A stretch of 64,000 bases of DNA from the NCBI RefSeq assembly GCF_009646095.1, contig NZ_CP045725.1, positions 1,736,001 to 1,800,000 on the forward strand, given 5' to 3'. The notes beneath the pieces were generated by a model. It was not told the origin of the DNA and made no database searches. It saw only the letters and a program-made list of their open reading frames with translations. Origin of the DNA: Raineyella fluvialis. GTDB lineage: Bacteria > Actinomycetota > Actinomycetes > Propionibacteriales > Propionibacteriaceae. Below, piece after piece: positions 18,649 through 28,830 of the stretch. Positions within the stretch are counted from its first letter, which is position 1, and each line of letters starts with the position of its first letter. The translations under genes were made by a program, and so were the position numbers.

Positions 18649-19953
18649 ATGAACGCCGCGACGTCGGGCGCACCCGTCCCGGACTGGGCCGCCCGCGCGG
18701 CCGCCGCGGAACGCTCCGTCGCGGGCCGCCACCTGCACAGGCCCTGGCTGACGCCGTGGGCGCGGCTGGCCTGGACGGCCCACCCGCCGACGCTGTCGGT
18801 GCGGTCCTTCGTCACGTTCCACTACTGGTGGCAGGCGCAGGTGCTCGACTGCCTCCTCGACGCCCAGGTGCGTGCCCCCACGCCGGAGCGGCGCCGGATG
18901 ATCGCTCGCTGGCCGGCGGTGATGGCGCTGCACAACGGTGCCGGGTGGCTCAACCAGTACTACGACGACAATGCCTGGCTGGGGCTCGCCCTGGACCGGA
19001 TGCAGCGCGAGCTCGGCATCGTCGTCCCCGCCCGGTGGGGGCTCGCTGACCTGCCGGGCGTACGCCGGGTCGTCGCCGGGCGGGCCCTGGGTCGGCCTGG
19101 CGGTCGCGAGCCGGGCCGCCGGGCGCTGGCGGTGGACCGGATCGTCGCCCGGCTGGAGGACGGCTGGGCCGAGCAGCCGCTCGGCGGCGGCATCCCGTGG
19201 CGGCTCGGTGATGCCTTCCGCAACACCCCCGCCAACGGGCCGATGACCATCCTGTTGGCGCGCCGCGGCCGACTGGATCGGGCCCGCGACGCCCTGGAAT
19301 GGATGCGTGCCCGTTACCCCGATCCGGCCACCGGTCTGATGGTCGACGGCATCCGCCCCGACCCGTCCGGGGCCACGCCCTGGCTCGTCGATCGCGCCTT
19401 CTACACGTACAACCAGGGGGTGGTGCTGGGGGCGGAGGTGGCCGTGCTGCGCGCCGCCCTCGACCGCGGGCTCGCCGGTGCGGCGGACATCGTCGACACC
19501 GCGTCCCGGGTGCTTCGCCTGGTGGAGGCGATCGAGCGGTGGATGGCCGACGGGCACGTCCTGGTCGGCTACCAGGGGCAGGCCGAGCGGGGCGGTGACG
19601 AGGGCCTGTTCCGCGGCATCCTGGCCCGCTACCTCACCCTGGTCGCGACCGATCTCCCGGGGCAGGGCGACCCTGCCCGAGCCGCCCGCCGACTCGCCGC
19701 GACCCTGGTGCGGACGACGGCCGACGCCTGCTGGGAGCACCGAGCCCAGGACGGGCAGCAGGTCTGGTTCGGGCCCGATGCACGGGTCCCGGCGCGCGTC
19801 CCCCGGCGATCCGACGCGGTGGTTGCCGGTGCCTCGGCGGCCGGAGTGGAGTCCGCGGCGGTGCCCGAACGCGACCTGTCCGTGCAGGTCGGGGCATGGA
19901 TGCTGCTCGAGGCCGCCGCGCGCTGTCCGCGGGAGGATCCCACCCCCGCGTGA
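18649..19953 (+). CDS. Glycoside hydrolase family 76-like protein
   Basis: A 434-residue protein starting 4 bp after the SpsF-AKR fusion. The key segment GAGWLNQYYDDNAWLGLAL contains the adjacent Asp-Asp pair that is catalytic in family 76 alpha-1,6-mannanases, followed by further repeats of an (alpha/alpha)6 barrel (WLVDRAFYTYNQGVVLGAEVA, FRGILARYLTLVA). No signal peptide is visible, so it would act in the cytosol unless exported another way; this is unusual for the family. Position in the sugar operon suggests trimming or remodelling of a glycan. The substrate is unknown. Confidence 0.75.
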   Translation: MNAATSGAPVPDWAARAAAAERSVAGRHLHRPWLTPWARLAWTAHPPTLSVRSFVTFHYWWQAQVLDCLLDAQVRAPTPERRRMIARWPAVMALHNGAGWLNQYYDDNAWLGLALDRMQRELGIVVPARWGLADLPGVRRVVAGRALGRPGGREPGRRALAVDRIVARLEDGWAEQPLGGGIPWRLGDAFRNTPANGPMTILLARRGRLDRARDALEWMRARYPDPATGLMVDGIRPDPSGATPWLVDRAFYTYNQGVVLGAEVAVLRAALDRGLAGAADIVDTASRVLRLVEAIERWMADGHVLVGYQGQAERGGDEGLFRGILARYLTLVATDLPGQGDPARAARRLAATLVRTTADACWEHRAQDGQQVWFGPDARVPARVPRRSDAVVAGASAAGVESAAVPERDLSVQVGAWMLLEAAARCPREDPTPA

Positions 19954-20029
19954 TGTGACCTGGGTCGCTCCCGCCCCGCCCTGCGGCACGGGGACCCCTG
20001 GGCCGGTCGCGGAGGATCGCGGGTGTCGG

Positions 20030-20041
20030 TACCCCGGGGTA
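20030..20041. promoter_or_regulatory. CsoR-like copper operator palindrome upstream of the ctaG-copA operon
   Basis: TACCCCGGGGTA is a perfect 12-bp palindrome about 33 bp before the GTG start of the CopD-CtaG gene. It has the TACCCC...GGGGTA shape of CsoR-type Cu(I) operators and resembles the site at 60464-60482 before the second copper ATPase. No csoR gene lies in the window. Confidence 0.55.
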
Positions 20042-20073
20042 GCCTGTTCGGAGTTCGACCAGAAAGAGAAACC

Positions 20074-22148
20074 GTGTCCGAATCCCGTCCCACCCCACCC
20101 CGAACGCCCCGCGGACCCTCGACGCCGCGCCCGCGGCCGCCTCGGGTCCGGTCACGAGGGCGATCCTCGGGATCACGGTCCTGGCCGGGATCGTCGGGAT
20201 CTGGCTGGTGATGCGCCACCTGGCCGGCCAGCCGCCGCTTCCGGCCCGCCCCGAGACCGATCCGTTCACCGGGTACGTGTCCGGCCTGGGCGATCTGGCC
20301 GCCCGCCTCGCGGCGCTGGCCACCCTCGGGGGAGCGATGGCGATCATCGGTTTCACCCCGGTCGCGGGCACCTATCGGCTCACCCCCGTCGGCGACCGGC
20401 TGCGCCGCTGGGTCGGTCGTGCCGCGCAGCTGTGGTTCTGGGCCGCCCTGATACAGACCGCCGCCAGCGCCGCGTACGTCAACGGGGTGCCGCTCGGGTA
20501 TGCGCTGACGCCGGGGAGTTGGTGGGACTTCATCACCAGCACCACCGCGGCCCTGGCGTGGTTCGTCTCGATGCTGGTCGCCCTCTGTATCGTCATCGTG
20601 GCCTACACCTCCCGCTCGTACGCCGCGTACCTGCTGGTCTTCCTGGCCGGCACCTTGGCCACCACCTTCGTCACCGCGACCGGCAACGTGTCCGTCGGCC
20701 AGAACCACGACTGGGCCACGGATTCGGCGATCTGGCTGTCGCTGGCCTGGGCGCCGCTCGGTGCCGCCGCCGTCGCCGTGCTGCTGCGGGCCAACGACCT
20801 GACGGCACCCGATTCCCCGACCACCGCGGTGAACCGGCTGCGCCGTTATCAGAAGGCCGTGCCACTGCTGCTGCTCATCACCGTCGCCGGTCACGGCGTC
20901 GTCGCCTGGCAGCAGCTCGCCGGCCACCCGATCACCGCCAGCGCCTACGGCTTCGCGACGATCGGCCTCTTCGCCACCCTCGCCCTGCTCGCCGTCAGCT
21001 GGCTGTGGCGCTGGCTCAGTGGCGAGGCCGACCCGGCCCGCACCACGCCGGGCCGTGCCGCCCGATCGGCCCTCCGGGACGTGCTCATCGCCATCGCGTA
21101 CGTCACGTTGCGGGCGGCCGAGAACCACCTGCCCCCGCCGCGGTTCCTGATCCCGCAGTCCATCCAGGTCAACTACCTCGGCTACCAGGTCGACCTCCCG
21201 TCGACCGCCGCCCGGATCGCCGCCCTCGGCCGGCCCAACCTGCTGTGGATCGGTCTCGCCGTCGCCGCTCTCGGGACGTACTTCTGGGGCGTCCACCGGG
21301 TCCGGGCCCGGGGTGGCCATTGGCCGGTCGTCCGGTCGCTCTTCTGGGCCCTGGGTTGGGTGCTGGTGCTCTATCTCGCCACCGCAGGCTTGTGGGAGTA
21401 CTCCACCGTCCAATACTCGTGGCACATGCTCGTGCACATGACCGTGAACATGCTCGTCCCGGTCCTCTGCCTCCTCGGCGGCCCGGTCTCGCTGGTCCAG
21501 GCCGCCGGTCACCCGCGCCCCAAGGGCCAGCTGCTGGGGCCACGCGAGGTCTCGATCGCCCTGCACGACTACCGGCCCTTGCGCCGCGCCCTGAACCCGC
21601 TGGTGGTCTGGGTGCTCTACGCCAGCTCGCTGTTCCTCGTCTACCTGACCCCGCTCTTCCCGTGGCTGATGCGCTATCACTGGGCGCACCAGTTGATGCT
21701 GCTGTGGTTCATGGTGACCGGCTACCTGTTCTTCGACATGGTCGCCGGCGTCGACAAGTGGACGAACCTGCCCCACATGGGCCGCCTCGCCCTGGTCATC
21801 GGCGTGATGCCCTTCCATGCGCTGTTCGCCGTGTTCATCCTGCAGGCCTCGCAGTTGATCGGCGAGACGTTCTACCGGACCATCGCCGTCCCGTGGATCC
21901 CCGACCTGATGACCGACCAGGTCGTCGCCGGACAGATCACCTGGATCGTCGGTGAGGTGCCACTGCTGATCGTCATCCTTGCGCTGAGCATCCAGTGGTT
22001 CCAGGCCGACACCCGCGACGCCAAGCGGCTCGACCGGGCCCAGGACACCGGTCTCGACGACTCCTTCGACGCGTACAACGAGATGCTCGCCCAGCTCGCC
22101 CAGCGTGACCAGGAACGTCGCCTCGACGAGAGGAAGCTGCGGCGATGA
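20074..22148 (+). CDS. ctaG: CopD-CtaG fusion, copper transport / cytochrome c oxidase assembly membrane protein (frameshift near start)
   Basis: From GTG 20074 (AGAAAGAGAAACC upstream), the first nine codons end at a C4 run (20098-20101). One more C would join them to the long frame that is open from 20103 through 20208 and on to the stop at 22148, giving about 691 residues with an N-terminal helix GITVLAGIVGIWLV. The long frame has some fifteen membrane helices: a CopD-like half, then a CtaG (caa3-CtaG) half with HMLVHMTVNMLVPVLCLL and HWAHQLMLLWFMVTGYLFFD, whose His/Met residues suit copper. It overlaps copA by 4 bp. Translation could also begin at GTG 20208, losing the first helix. Confidence 0.85.
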
Positions 22149-24541
22149 GCACGGACACCACCGGGACCACCGGCACCAACGACATCGAGACCACCGCCGC
22201 CACGTCGGCGTCGTCCACGCTGCTGTCGTACGGAGGGCTGGACCAGCGCGTCGAACTGGACATCTCCGGGATGACGTGCGCCGCCTGCGCGAACCGGATC
22301 GAGCGCAAGCTCAACAAGATGGAGGGCGTCCGCGCCACCGTCAACTACGCGACCGAGCGTGCGGTCGTCACCGGGCTAGGACCCGACCGGGGGGCGGCTG
22401 ACGCGATCGCCACGGTGGAGAAGGCCGGCTACGGCGCCACCGAGGTCGCCGAGGGCCAGGAGACGGCCGGCGCGGACGCCCGGGTGCGGATGCTGCGCAA
22501 CCGGCTGATCGTCGCGGCCTTCCTCACCGTGCCGCTCGGCGACGTGGCCATCGTCCTCGCCCTGACCCCGCACATGCGCTTCCCCGGCTGGCAGTGGCTG
22601 CTCGTGCTGCTCTCCCTGCCGGTCGTCTTCTGGGCGGCGCTGCCCTTCCACAAGGCCGCCTGGCGCAACCTGCGCCACGGCTCGACCAGCATGGACACGC
22701 TGGTCTCCCTCGGTGTCCTCTCCGCCTTCTCCTGGTCGGTCATCTCGATCCTGCTCGGCGCGCCGGATCGCTCCGGCTACTGGCTGGGCTACGGCATCAC
22801 CCCGACCGGGGCCGACTCGCTCTACCTCGAGGTCGCCTCGGCGGTGACCACGTTCCTGCTCGCCGGGCGCTACTTCGAGGCCCGATCGAAGCGGTCGGCG
22901 CGGTCCGTGCTGAGCGCGCTGGGTGACCTGGCGCCCACCACGGTGCGCGTCATCCGCGAGGGGCGCGAGGTCGTCGTCCCGCTCGCCGAACTCCGGGTGG
23001 GGGAACGGTTCCTCGTCCGCCCCGGTGAGCGGATCGCCACCGACGGCGCGGTCGTCGTCGGCAACTCGGCCGTCGACACCTCGATGATGACCGGCGAGCC
23101 GATCCCCGAGCAGGTGGGCGAGGGTGACCGCGTGCTCGGCGGCACCATCAACACCACCGGAGCCCTGATCGTCGAGGCCCGCCAGATCGGCGCCCACACG
23201 CAGATGGCCCAGATGGCGGCCACCGCCGACCAGGCACAGGCCCGCAAGGCGCGGGTGCAGACGCTGGTCGACAAGGTCGTGGCGGTCTTCGTCCCCACCG
23301 TGATCGGCATCGCCCTGGTCACCCTCGGCGCCTGGTTCCTCGCCGGTGCGGGGCCGCGGACGGCCTTCAGCGCCGCGCTGTCCGTGCTGATCATCGCCTG
23401 CCCCTGCGCCCTCGGCCTGGCCACCCCGACCGCGCTGATGGTCGGCGTCGGCCGCGGCGGCCAGCTCGGCATCCTGATCAAGGGTCCCGACGCCCTCGAG
23501 GCCAGTGGCGTCATCGACACGGTGGTGCTGGACAAGACCGGCACGCTGACCACCGGACGGATGGCGCTGGAGCGTACGGTCCTCGCCGCGGACGGCCCGG
23601 TCGCGGACGCCGCCGAGCTGCTGGCGCTGGCCGCCGCCGTGGAGCGGCATTCCGAACATCCGATCGCCCGCGCGATCACCGAGGCCGCTCACGCTGCTGA
23701 GGTCGCCGAGGGCGAGACGGCGCACGCCGCTGGGCTGGCCGGGCCGGAGGGCCGGGTCGACCTCGCCGGCGCGATCACCGAGGCCGGAGCGCTCCCCGGA
23801 CAGGGGGTTCGGGCCCGGCTGGAGCGCGACGGCGTGGTCTCCGAGATCCTCATCGGCACCCCGGCTCTGATGGCCGCGGAGGGAACGGTGCTGCCCGCCG
23901 ACATCGCGAAGGCCCTCGAGGCCGCCACCGCCGACGGCCGCACCGGTGTCGTCCTCGCGCTCGACGGCCGGGTCGCCGGCGCGTTCGTCGTCAGCGACCG
24001 GATCAAGGAATCCGCCGCGGGTGCGGTGGCGCGGTTGAAGGCGATGGGGCTGCGTACGGTCCTCCTCACCGGCGACCACGAGGTGGCCGCGCGCGCGGTC
24101 GGGGAGAGCGTCGGCGTCGACGAGGTCATCGCGGAGGTGCTGCCGACCGACAAGGCGGCCACCATCGAACGACTGCAGGCGGAGGGCCGCCGGGTGGCGA
24201 TGGTCGGGGACGGCATCAACGATGCCGCGGCCCTGGCGACGGCGAACCTGGGCCTGGCGGTGGTCACCGGCACCGACGTGGCGATGAAGTCGGCCGACAT
24301 CATCCTGGTCCGCAAGAGCCTCGACGTCGTCCCCGACTCGATCGCGCTGTCCCGGCGTACGTTGCGGACGATCCGCGGCAACCTGGTCTGGGCCTTCGCC
24401 TACAACGTCGCGGCGATCCCGCTCGCGGCCGCCGGGCTGCTCAATCCGCTGATCTCGGGCATCGCGATGTCGCTGTCATCGGTCTTCGTGGTGTCGAACT
24501 CGATGCGGTTGCGCCGCTTCGAATCGGGCGCACGTCGCTGA
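22145..24541 (+). CDS. copA: Copper-exporting P1B-type ATPase
   Basis: A 798-residue P-type ATPase with one N-terminal heavy-metal-binding domain (ISGMTCAACANRIERKL, Cys-x-x-Cys), eight membrane helices, the actuator motif MMTGEPIPE, the Cu(I) channel motif [14 protein letters not shown], the phosphorylation site DKTGTLTTGRM, SEHPIARAI for the nucleotide site, and [19 protein letters not shown]-terminal helices carry YNVAAIPLAAAG, as in Cu(I)-ATPases. It pumps Cu(I) out of the cytosol. It is translated with ctaG (ATGA overlap) under the palindrome at 20030. The frame is intact and the length normal. Confidence 0.94.
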   Translation: MSTDTTGTTGTNDIETTAATSASSTLLSYGGLDQRVELDISGMTCAACANRIERKLNKMEGVRATVNYATERAVVTGLGPDRGAADAIATVEKAGYGATEVAEGQETAGADARVRMLRNRLIVAAFLTVPLGDVAIVLALTPHMRFPGWQWLLVLLSLPVVFWAALPFHKAAWRNLRHGSTSMDTLVSLGVLSAFSWSVISILLGAPDRSGYWLGYGITPTGADSLYLEVASAVTTFLLAGRYFEARSKRSARSVLSALGDLAPTTVRVIREGREVVVPLAELRVGERFLVRPGERIATDGAVVVGNSAVDTSMMTGEPIPEQVGEGDRVLGGTINTTGALIVEARQIGAHTQMAQMAATADQAQARKARVQTLVDKVVAVFVPTVIGIALVTLGAWFLAGAGPRTAFSAALSVLIIACPCALGLATPTALMVGVGRGGQLGILIKGPDALEASGVIDTVVLDKTGTLTTGRMALERTVLAADGPVADAAELLALAAAVERHSEHPIARAITEAAHAAEVAEGETAHAAGLAGPEGRVDLAGAITEAGALPGQGVRARLERDGVVSEILIGTPALMAAEGTVLPADIAKALEAATADGRTGVVLALDGRVAGAFVVSDRIKESAAGAVARLKAMGLRTVLLTGDHEVAARAVGESVGVDEVIAEVLPTDKAATIERLQAEGRRVAMVGDGINDAAALATANLGLAVVTGTDVAMKSADIILVRKSLDVVPDSIALSRRTLRTIRGNLVWAFAYNVAAIPLAAAGLLNPLISGIAMSLSSVFVVSNSMRLRRFESGARR

Positions 24542-24577
24542 GCCCTTAGGCGGGGAAGACGACGACGCTGCGCCCGG

Positions 24578-25087
24578 TCAGCGCCGGCGCAGGACCAGGA
24601 AGCCGCCCGTGCCGAGCGCGAGCACCCCGATGACGCCGAGGACCCACCAGGTACCTCCGGTGCCAGCCAGGGCCGAGGTGTGCCCGTCGGCGGCGATCGC
24701 GTCGACGTCGGTGGCCGCGAAGCCGGGCGGAAGCGTCGGTGAGGCGGACGGAGAGGCCGGCGCAGGCGTCGGCGTGGCGCTCTCGGACGGAGAACCCGAC
24801 TGGGCCGGCAGCGTGATCACCGGCAGGGGCGAGGGGGAGGTCGAGGCCGCGGGACTCGGCGACGCGCTGGTCACCGTAGCGGTCGTCGCCGGGGCGGTCT
24901 GGCTGCTCGGCGCCGCAGGGGGAGCGGGGGGAGCCGGGGGGACGTAGTTCGCGGAGTTCGGATTGTCACGCGAGGGGTTGCCGGAACCGGGGCCGGCAAC
25001 CGCCGGTACCGCCGCGCCGACCGTGCCGAGCGTCACTACGCCGAGGGCTACCGCCGCCGCGCCGAGCCGCCGCAGGGCCTGTCCCAT
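24578..25087 (-). CDS. Small secreted wall-anchored protein with LPXTG-like sorting signal (LAGTG)
   Basis: A 169-residue protein with a clear signal peptide (RRLGAAAVALGVVTLGTVGA...AVAG), a long Pro/Ser/Thr/Ala-rich middle that would form an extended stalk, then LAGTGG, a hydrophobic helix (WWVLGVIGVLALGTGGFLVL) and RRR. This end is the layout of a sortase substrate with LAGTG in place of LPXTG. No adhesive or enzymatic domain is visible, and no sortase gene lies in the window. It lies tail-to-tail with copA and head-to-head with the helicase. Confidence 0.75.
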   Translation of the reverse strand: MGQALRRLGAAAVALGVVTLGTVGAAVPAVAGPGSGNPSRDNPNSANYVPPAPPAPPAAPSSQTAPATTATVTSASPSPAASTSPSPLPVITLPAQSGSPSESATPTPAPASPSASPTLPPGFAATDVDAIAADGHTSALAGTGGTWWVLGVIGVLALGTGGFLVLRRR

Positions 25088-25295
25088 CGCTCTCCTCCGT
25101 CGTTCCAGTCAGTGCGTCACGTATCACGTCAATGAGGACCGGGTCATTGTGTCACGGTTCGGCAACGTCTCCCGCCCACGCGGTCCCCGGGCCGAGACGA
25201 TGGACGGACTCAGGGCGTTCCGACCACTGTCCTGCCCGAGGTCCGCCGAGCAACCGACAGCACCGTTCCGTCCGGAACCTGAGAGGATGCTGCTG

Positions 25296-27854
25296 ATGAT
25301 GCTCACCGACGTGATCCCCGCCACTCCTGACCCCGACGCCCTCTACGAGGCCTTCTCGGGGTGGGTCGAGGGTCGCGGAATCACGCTCTACCCCCACCAG
25401 GACGAGGCGGCGATCGAGCTCTTCTCCGGCAACAATGTGATCCTCGCCACACCGACCGGCTCGGGCAAGACGCTGGTCGCCACGGCCGCGCAGTTCGCCG
25501 CCCTCGCCCAGGACGGGGTGAGCTTCTACACCGCGCCGATCAAGGCACTGGTGTCGGAGAAGTTCTTCGCGTTGTGCGAGATCTTCGGCGCTGAGAACGT
25601 CGGCATGCTCACCGGGGACGCCTCGGTCAACCCCGACGCCCCGATCATCGCCTGCACCGCGGAGGTGCTGGCCAACATCGCGCTGCGGGAGGGTCGGTGG
25701 GCCGACATCTCCCAGGTGGTGATGGACGAGTTCCACTTCTACGCCGAGCCCGATCGGGGGTGGGCCTGGCAGGTGCCGCTGCTCTGCCTGCCGCAGGCGC
25801 AGTTCCTGTTGATGTCGGCCACGCTGGGCGACGTCTCGTTCTTCGCCAAGGACCTGACCGAGCGCACCGGGCATCCCACCGCCGTGGTCGACGACGCCGA
25901 GCGTCCGGTGCCGTTGTCGTACTCCTGGTCGCTCGACCCCATGCACGAGCTGCTCGAGGAACTCGTGACCACCCACCAGGCCCCCGCGTACGTCGTGCAC
26001 TTCACCCAGAAGTCTGCGCTGGAGACCGCGCAGGCGCTGCTGTCGGCCAAGCTCACCTCACGCGAGGAGAAGGACCGGATCGCCGAGGAGATCGGCGCAT
26101 TCCGCTTCCATACCGGCTTCGGCCGCACGCTGTCCAAGCTGGTCCGCTCCGGCATCGGCGTGCACCACGCCGGGATGCTGCCGCGCTACCGCCGGCTGGT
26201 CGAACAGCTCGCCCAGGCCGGCCTGCTCAAGGTCATCTGCGGCACCGACACGCTCGGTGTGGGGATCAACGTGCCGATCCGTACGGTCGTCTTCACCGGA
26301 CTGACGAAGTTCGACGGGACCCGGCACCGGCTGCTCAAGGCGCGGGAGTTCCACCAGATCGCCGGGCGTGCGGGGCGCGCGGGCTTCGACACCTCGGGGC
26401 GCGTCATCTGCCAGGCGCCGGAGCACGTGATCGAGAACGAGCGGGCGCTGGCCAAGGCCGGCGATGACCCGAAGAAACGGCGCCGCGTGGTCCGCAAGAA
26501 GGCTCCGGAGGGCTTCGTCTCGTGGACCGAGGAGACCTTCGACCGGCTGAAGGGCGCTGAACCGGAGGCTCTCGTCTCGCGGATGCGGGTGAACGAGGCG
26601 ATGATCCTCAATGTCGTCGCCCGACGCGGCGACCCGTTCGCGAACATGCGTGACCTGCTGCTGGGCTGCCACGAGGACGAGCGCAGCAAGCGCCGGTTGG
26701 TCCGCCGGGCGCTCCGGCTGGCCCGCGGGCTGCTCGAGTCGGGCGTGCTCGTCCGGCTGCCGGCGGCGGACCAGACGGGTCGGATCTACGAGATCGCCCC
26801 CGAACTGCAGGACGACTTCGCGCTGAACCAGCCGCTGGCGCCGTTCGCGCTGGCGGCCTTGGACCTGCTCGACCCCGAGTCGCCGACGTACGTGCTGGAC
26901 GTGGTGTCGATCATCGAGGCGATCCTCGACGACCCGTTCCCGGTGCTGTTCGAGCAGCAGCACAAGGCCCGCGGCCAGGCGATCGCCGAGATGAAGGCTG
27001 ACGGCATCGAGTACGACGAGCGGATGCGGCTGGTCGAGGAGATCACCTGGCCCCAGCCGCTGGCCGACCTGCTGGAGCCTGCGCTGACGGTCTTCGCGCA
27101 CACCCACCCGTGGGTGTCGGCCGATCAGCTCTCGCCGAAGGCCGTGGTCCGCGACATGTACGAGCGGGGCCAGACCTTCACCGAGTTCGTCAGCCACTAC
27201 GGGGTGGCGCGCAGCGAGGGACTCGTCCTGCGTTACCTCTCGGATGCCTACCGTACGTTGCGCCAGACCGTGCCCGAGTCCCGCCGCACCGAGGAGTTCG
27301 ACGACCTGCTGGAGTGGCTGGGGGAGACGGTGCGCCAGACCGATTCGTCACTGCTGGACGAGTGGGAGGCGCTGACCGACCCGGAGGCGGTGGCCGAGGC
27401 GGCCGCGCGGGTCGCCGCGGGACAGCAGCTCGCGCCGACCCGGCCGATCACCGGCAACGCCCGGGCGTTCCGCGTGATGGTCCGCAACGCGCTCTTCCAG
27501 CGGGTCCGGCTGGCGGCCGACGACCGGTTCGGGCAGCTGGCCGCGCTGGATGCGTACGCCGCCGGCCTGCTCGGCGGTGGTGTGCGTCCGCCACTGGACG
27601 AGGCGGCCTGGGAGGACGCCCTCGGCGACTACTGGGACGACCACGAGACCCTCGGGGACGGCCCCGCCGCCCGTGGGCCGAGTCTGCTGCTGGTGGAGGA
27701 GAAACCGAAGCAGGGGGTCTGGGAGGTCCGCCAGATCATCGACGACCCGGCGGGGGACCACGACTGGTCGATCCTGGCCACCGTGCACCTGCAGGCCAGC
27801 GACGAGGCCGGCGAGCCGGTGGTGCTGGTGGAGTCGTTCGCACGGATGGGGTGA
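25296..27854 (+). CDS. DEAD/DEAH-box helicase, Ski2-like, with DUF3516-type C-terminus
   Basis: About 852 residues from ATG 25296; ATGs at 25287 and 25299 are alternatives, and GAGAGG at 25281-25286 suits 25296 best. Motifs in order: ATPTGSGKT (Walker A, near residue 50), FYTAPIKALVSEKF (Ia), MDEFHFY (Walker B with DEFH), LLMSATLGD (III), VHHAGMLPRYRRL and QIAGRAGRAGFD (VI). The second half lacks Ski2 ratchet names I can assign but matches the actinobacterial helicase type with a DUF3516 region. It probably unwinds RNA or DNA in processing; the substrate is not known. It is monocistronic by spacing. Confidence 0.88.
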   Translation: MMLTDVIPATPDPDALYEAFSGWVEGRGITLYPHQDEAAIELFSGNNVILATPTGSGKTLVATAAQFAALAQDGVSFYTAPIKALVSEKFFALCEIFGAENVGMLTGDASVNPDAPIIACTAEVLANIALREGRWADISQVVMDEFHFYAEPDRGWAWQVPLLCLPQAQFLLMSATLGDVSFFAKDLTERTGHPTAVVDDAERPVPLSYSWSLDPMHELLEELVTTHQAPAYVVHFTQKSALETAQALLSAKLTSREEKDRIAEEIGAFRFHTGFGRTLSKLVRSGIGVHHAGMLPRYRRLVEQLAQAGLLKVICGTDTLGVGINVPIRTVVFTGLTKFDGTRHRLLKAREFHQIAGRAGRAGFDTSGRVICQAPEHVIENERALAKAGDDPKKRRRVVRKKAPEGFVSWTEETFDRLKGAEPEALVSRMRVNEAMILNVVARRGDPFANMRDLLLGCHEDERSKRRLVRRALRLARGLLESGVLVRLPAADQTGRIYEIAPELQDDFALNQPLAPFALAALDLLDPESPTYVLDVVSIIEAILDDPFPVLFEQQHKARGQAIAEMKADGIEYDERMRLVEEITWPQPLADLLEPALTVFAHTHPWVSADQLSPKAVVRDMYERGQTFTEFVSHYGVARSEGLVLRYLSDAYRTLRQTVPESRRTEEFDDLLEWLGETVRQTDSSLLDEWEALTDPEAVAEAAARVAAGQQLAPTRPITGNARAFRVMVRNALFQRVRLAADDRFGQLAALDAYAAGLLGGGVRPPLDEAAWEDALGDYWDDHETLGDGPAARGPSLLLVEEKPKQGVWEVRQIIDDPAGDHDWSILATVHLQASDEAGEPVVLVESFARMG

Positions 27855-27880
27855 GGCTCGGCACTCGTCCGCCGCGCCCA

Positions 27881-27913
27881 GGTTGTCCACAGGTTTTCCA
27901 CAGGTTGTCCGCT
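27881..27913 (+). repeat. Three 11-bp tandem repeats resembling DnaA boxes
   Basis: GGTTGTCCACA, GGTTTTCCACA and GGTTGTCCGCT follow each other without a gap. TTGTCCACA matches the DnaA box used by GC-rich actinobacteria; the second copy differs by one base and the third by two. They lie between the helicase stop and the start of the next gene. No oriC genes are nearby, so this is not the chromosomal origin as far as visible. Confidence 0.55.
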
Positions 27914-27996
27914 CTGCGTGACCCGATTGTGATGATCGGCCGGGTGTCCCCTAGGATCCAATCGGACCTCCCGTCACCCCCACCGGAAGGGTCATC

Positions 27997-28830
27997 GTGA
28001 ACCAGGCACGCCGCGCCGCACCGCAGTCCCCGAGGTCGAGCCTCCGCGACATCGCGGTCTCCCTCCGCGGGCCGCGAGGTGGCGAGCGCCCGAGCCGTGC
28101 ACTGATCGACCCGGACGAGCCCCAGGGCATCGGCGCCCGGGCGACCCGCCTGCTGGTGCCGGGCGTGGCAGCCTCGGTCGTGGCGGTCGGCACCGTCGGG
28201 GTGGTTCTGGGGTCCCAGCGGACCGCCGGGCTGGAGGCGGTACCGGCGGCGGCGATCCCCCAGGACATCGCCCTGCGCAACACCTCGGGAGCCAGCCGCT
28301 CCGAACAGCGCCTGCTCGCCCCCTCGGAGACCCCCAGCGCCACCGCGATGGCGTCGGCGACCCCGTCGGCAACACCGTCTGCCTCCTCGACGCCGAGCCC
28401 CACGCCGTCCGCGACCAAGGCCTCGACGCCGAAGGCCTCGTCGCTGAAGTCGTCGGCCTCGCCGCAGCCGTCCGGATCCGTGGCGAACTGCCCCAAGCCG
28501 AGTGGGTGGCTCGGGGCCAACGCCCAGCGGGTCTACGAGGTGAGCTGCCAGGTCTTCTCGTACGTCACCGCGTACGGAGGATCCCGCGACGGTGATCCGG
28601 GACCGCACGGGACCGGGCACGCCCTGGACATCATGATCGGGGACTCCACCCGCGGCTGGGACATCGCGAACTACATGCGGGCCCACGCCTCCAGCCTCGG
28701 GATCACCGAGGTCATCTACCAGCAGAAGATCTGGACCACCCAGCGCTCCTCAGAGGGTTGGCGGCCGATGGAGGACCGCGGATCGCCCACGGCGAACCAC
28801 ATGGACCACGTCCACGTCACCGTCTCCTGA
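27997..28830 (+). CDS. Membrane-anchored protein with Ser/Thr/Pro linker and ARB-07466-type C-terminal domain
   Basis: A 277-residue protein from GTG 27997 with a GGAAGG ribosome site. A single hydrophobic segment (LLVPGVAASVVAVGTVGVVL, around residues 50-70) follows a basic N-terminal part, then comes a Ser/Ala/Thr/Pro linker, and then a folded domain from about residue 165. That domain has HGTGHALDIMIG and NHMDHVHVTVS, His/Asp arrangements like those of zinc-dependent LAS/D-Ala-D-Ala peptidases, and VIYQQKIWT...WRPMEDRGSP, the signature of the ARB-07466 C-terminal domain. An extracellular location is predicted. A cell-wall function is plausible but unproven. Confidence 0.75.
   Translation: MNQARRAAPQSPRSSLRDIAVSLRGPRGGERPSRALIDPDEPQGIGARATRLLVPGVAASVVAVGTVGVVLGSQRTAGLEAVPAAAIPQDIALRNTSGASRSEQRLLAPSETPSATAMASATPSATPSASSTPSPTPSATKASTPKASSLKSSASPQPSGSVANCPKPSGWLGANAQRVYEVSCQVFSYVTAYGGSRDGDPGPHGTGHALDIMIGDSTRGWDIANYMRAHASSLGITEVIYQQKIWTTQRSSEGWRPMEDRGSPTANHMDHVHVTVS

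Noticed and set aside
27881-27913. Chromosomal origin (oriC)
   Set aside because: No dnaA, dnaN, rpmH or parAB nearby and only three boxes.
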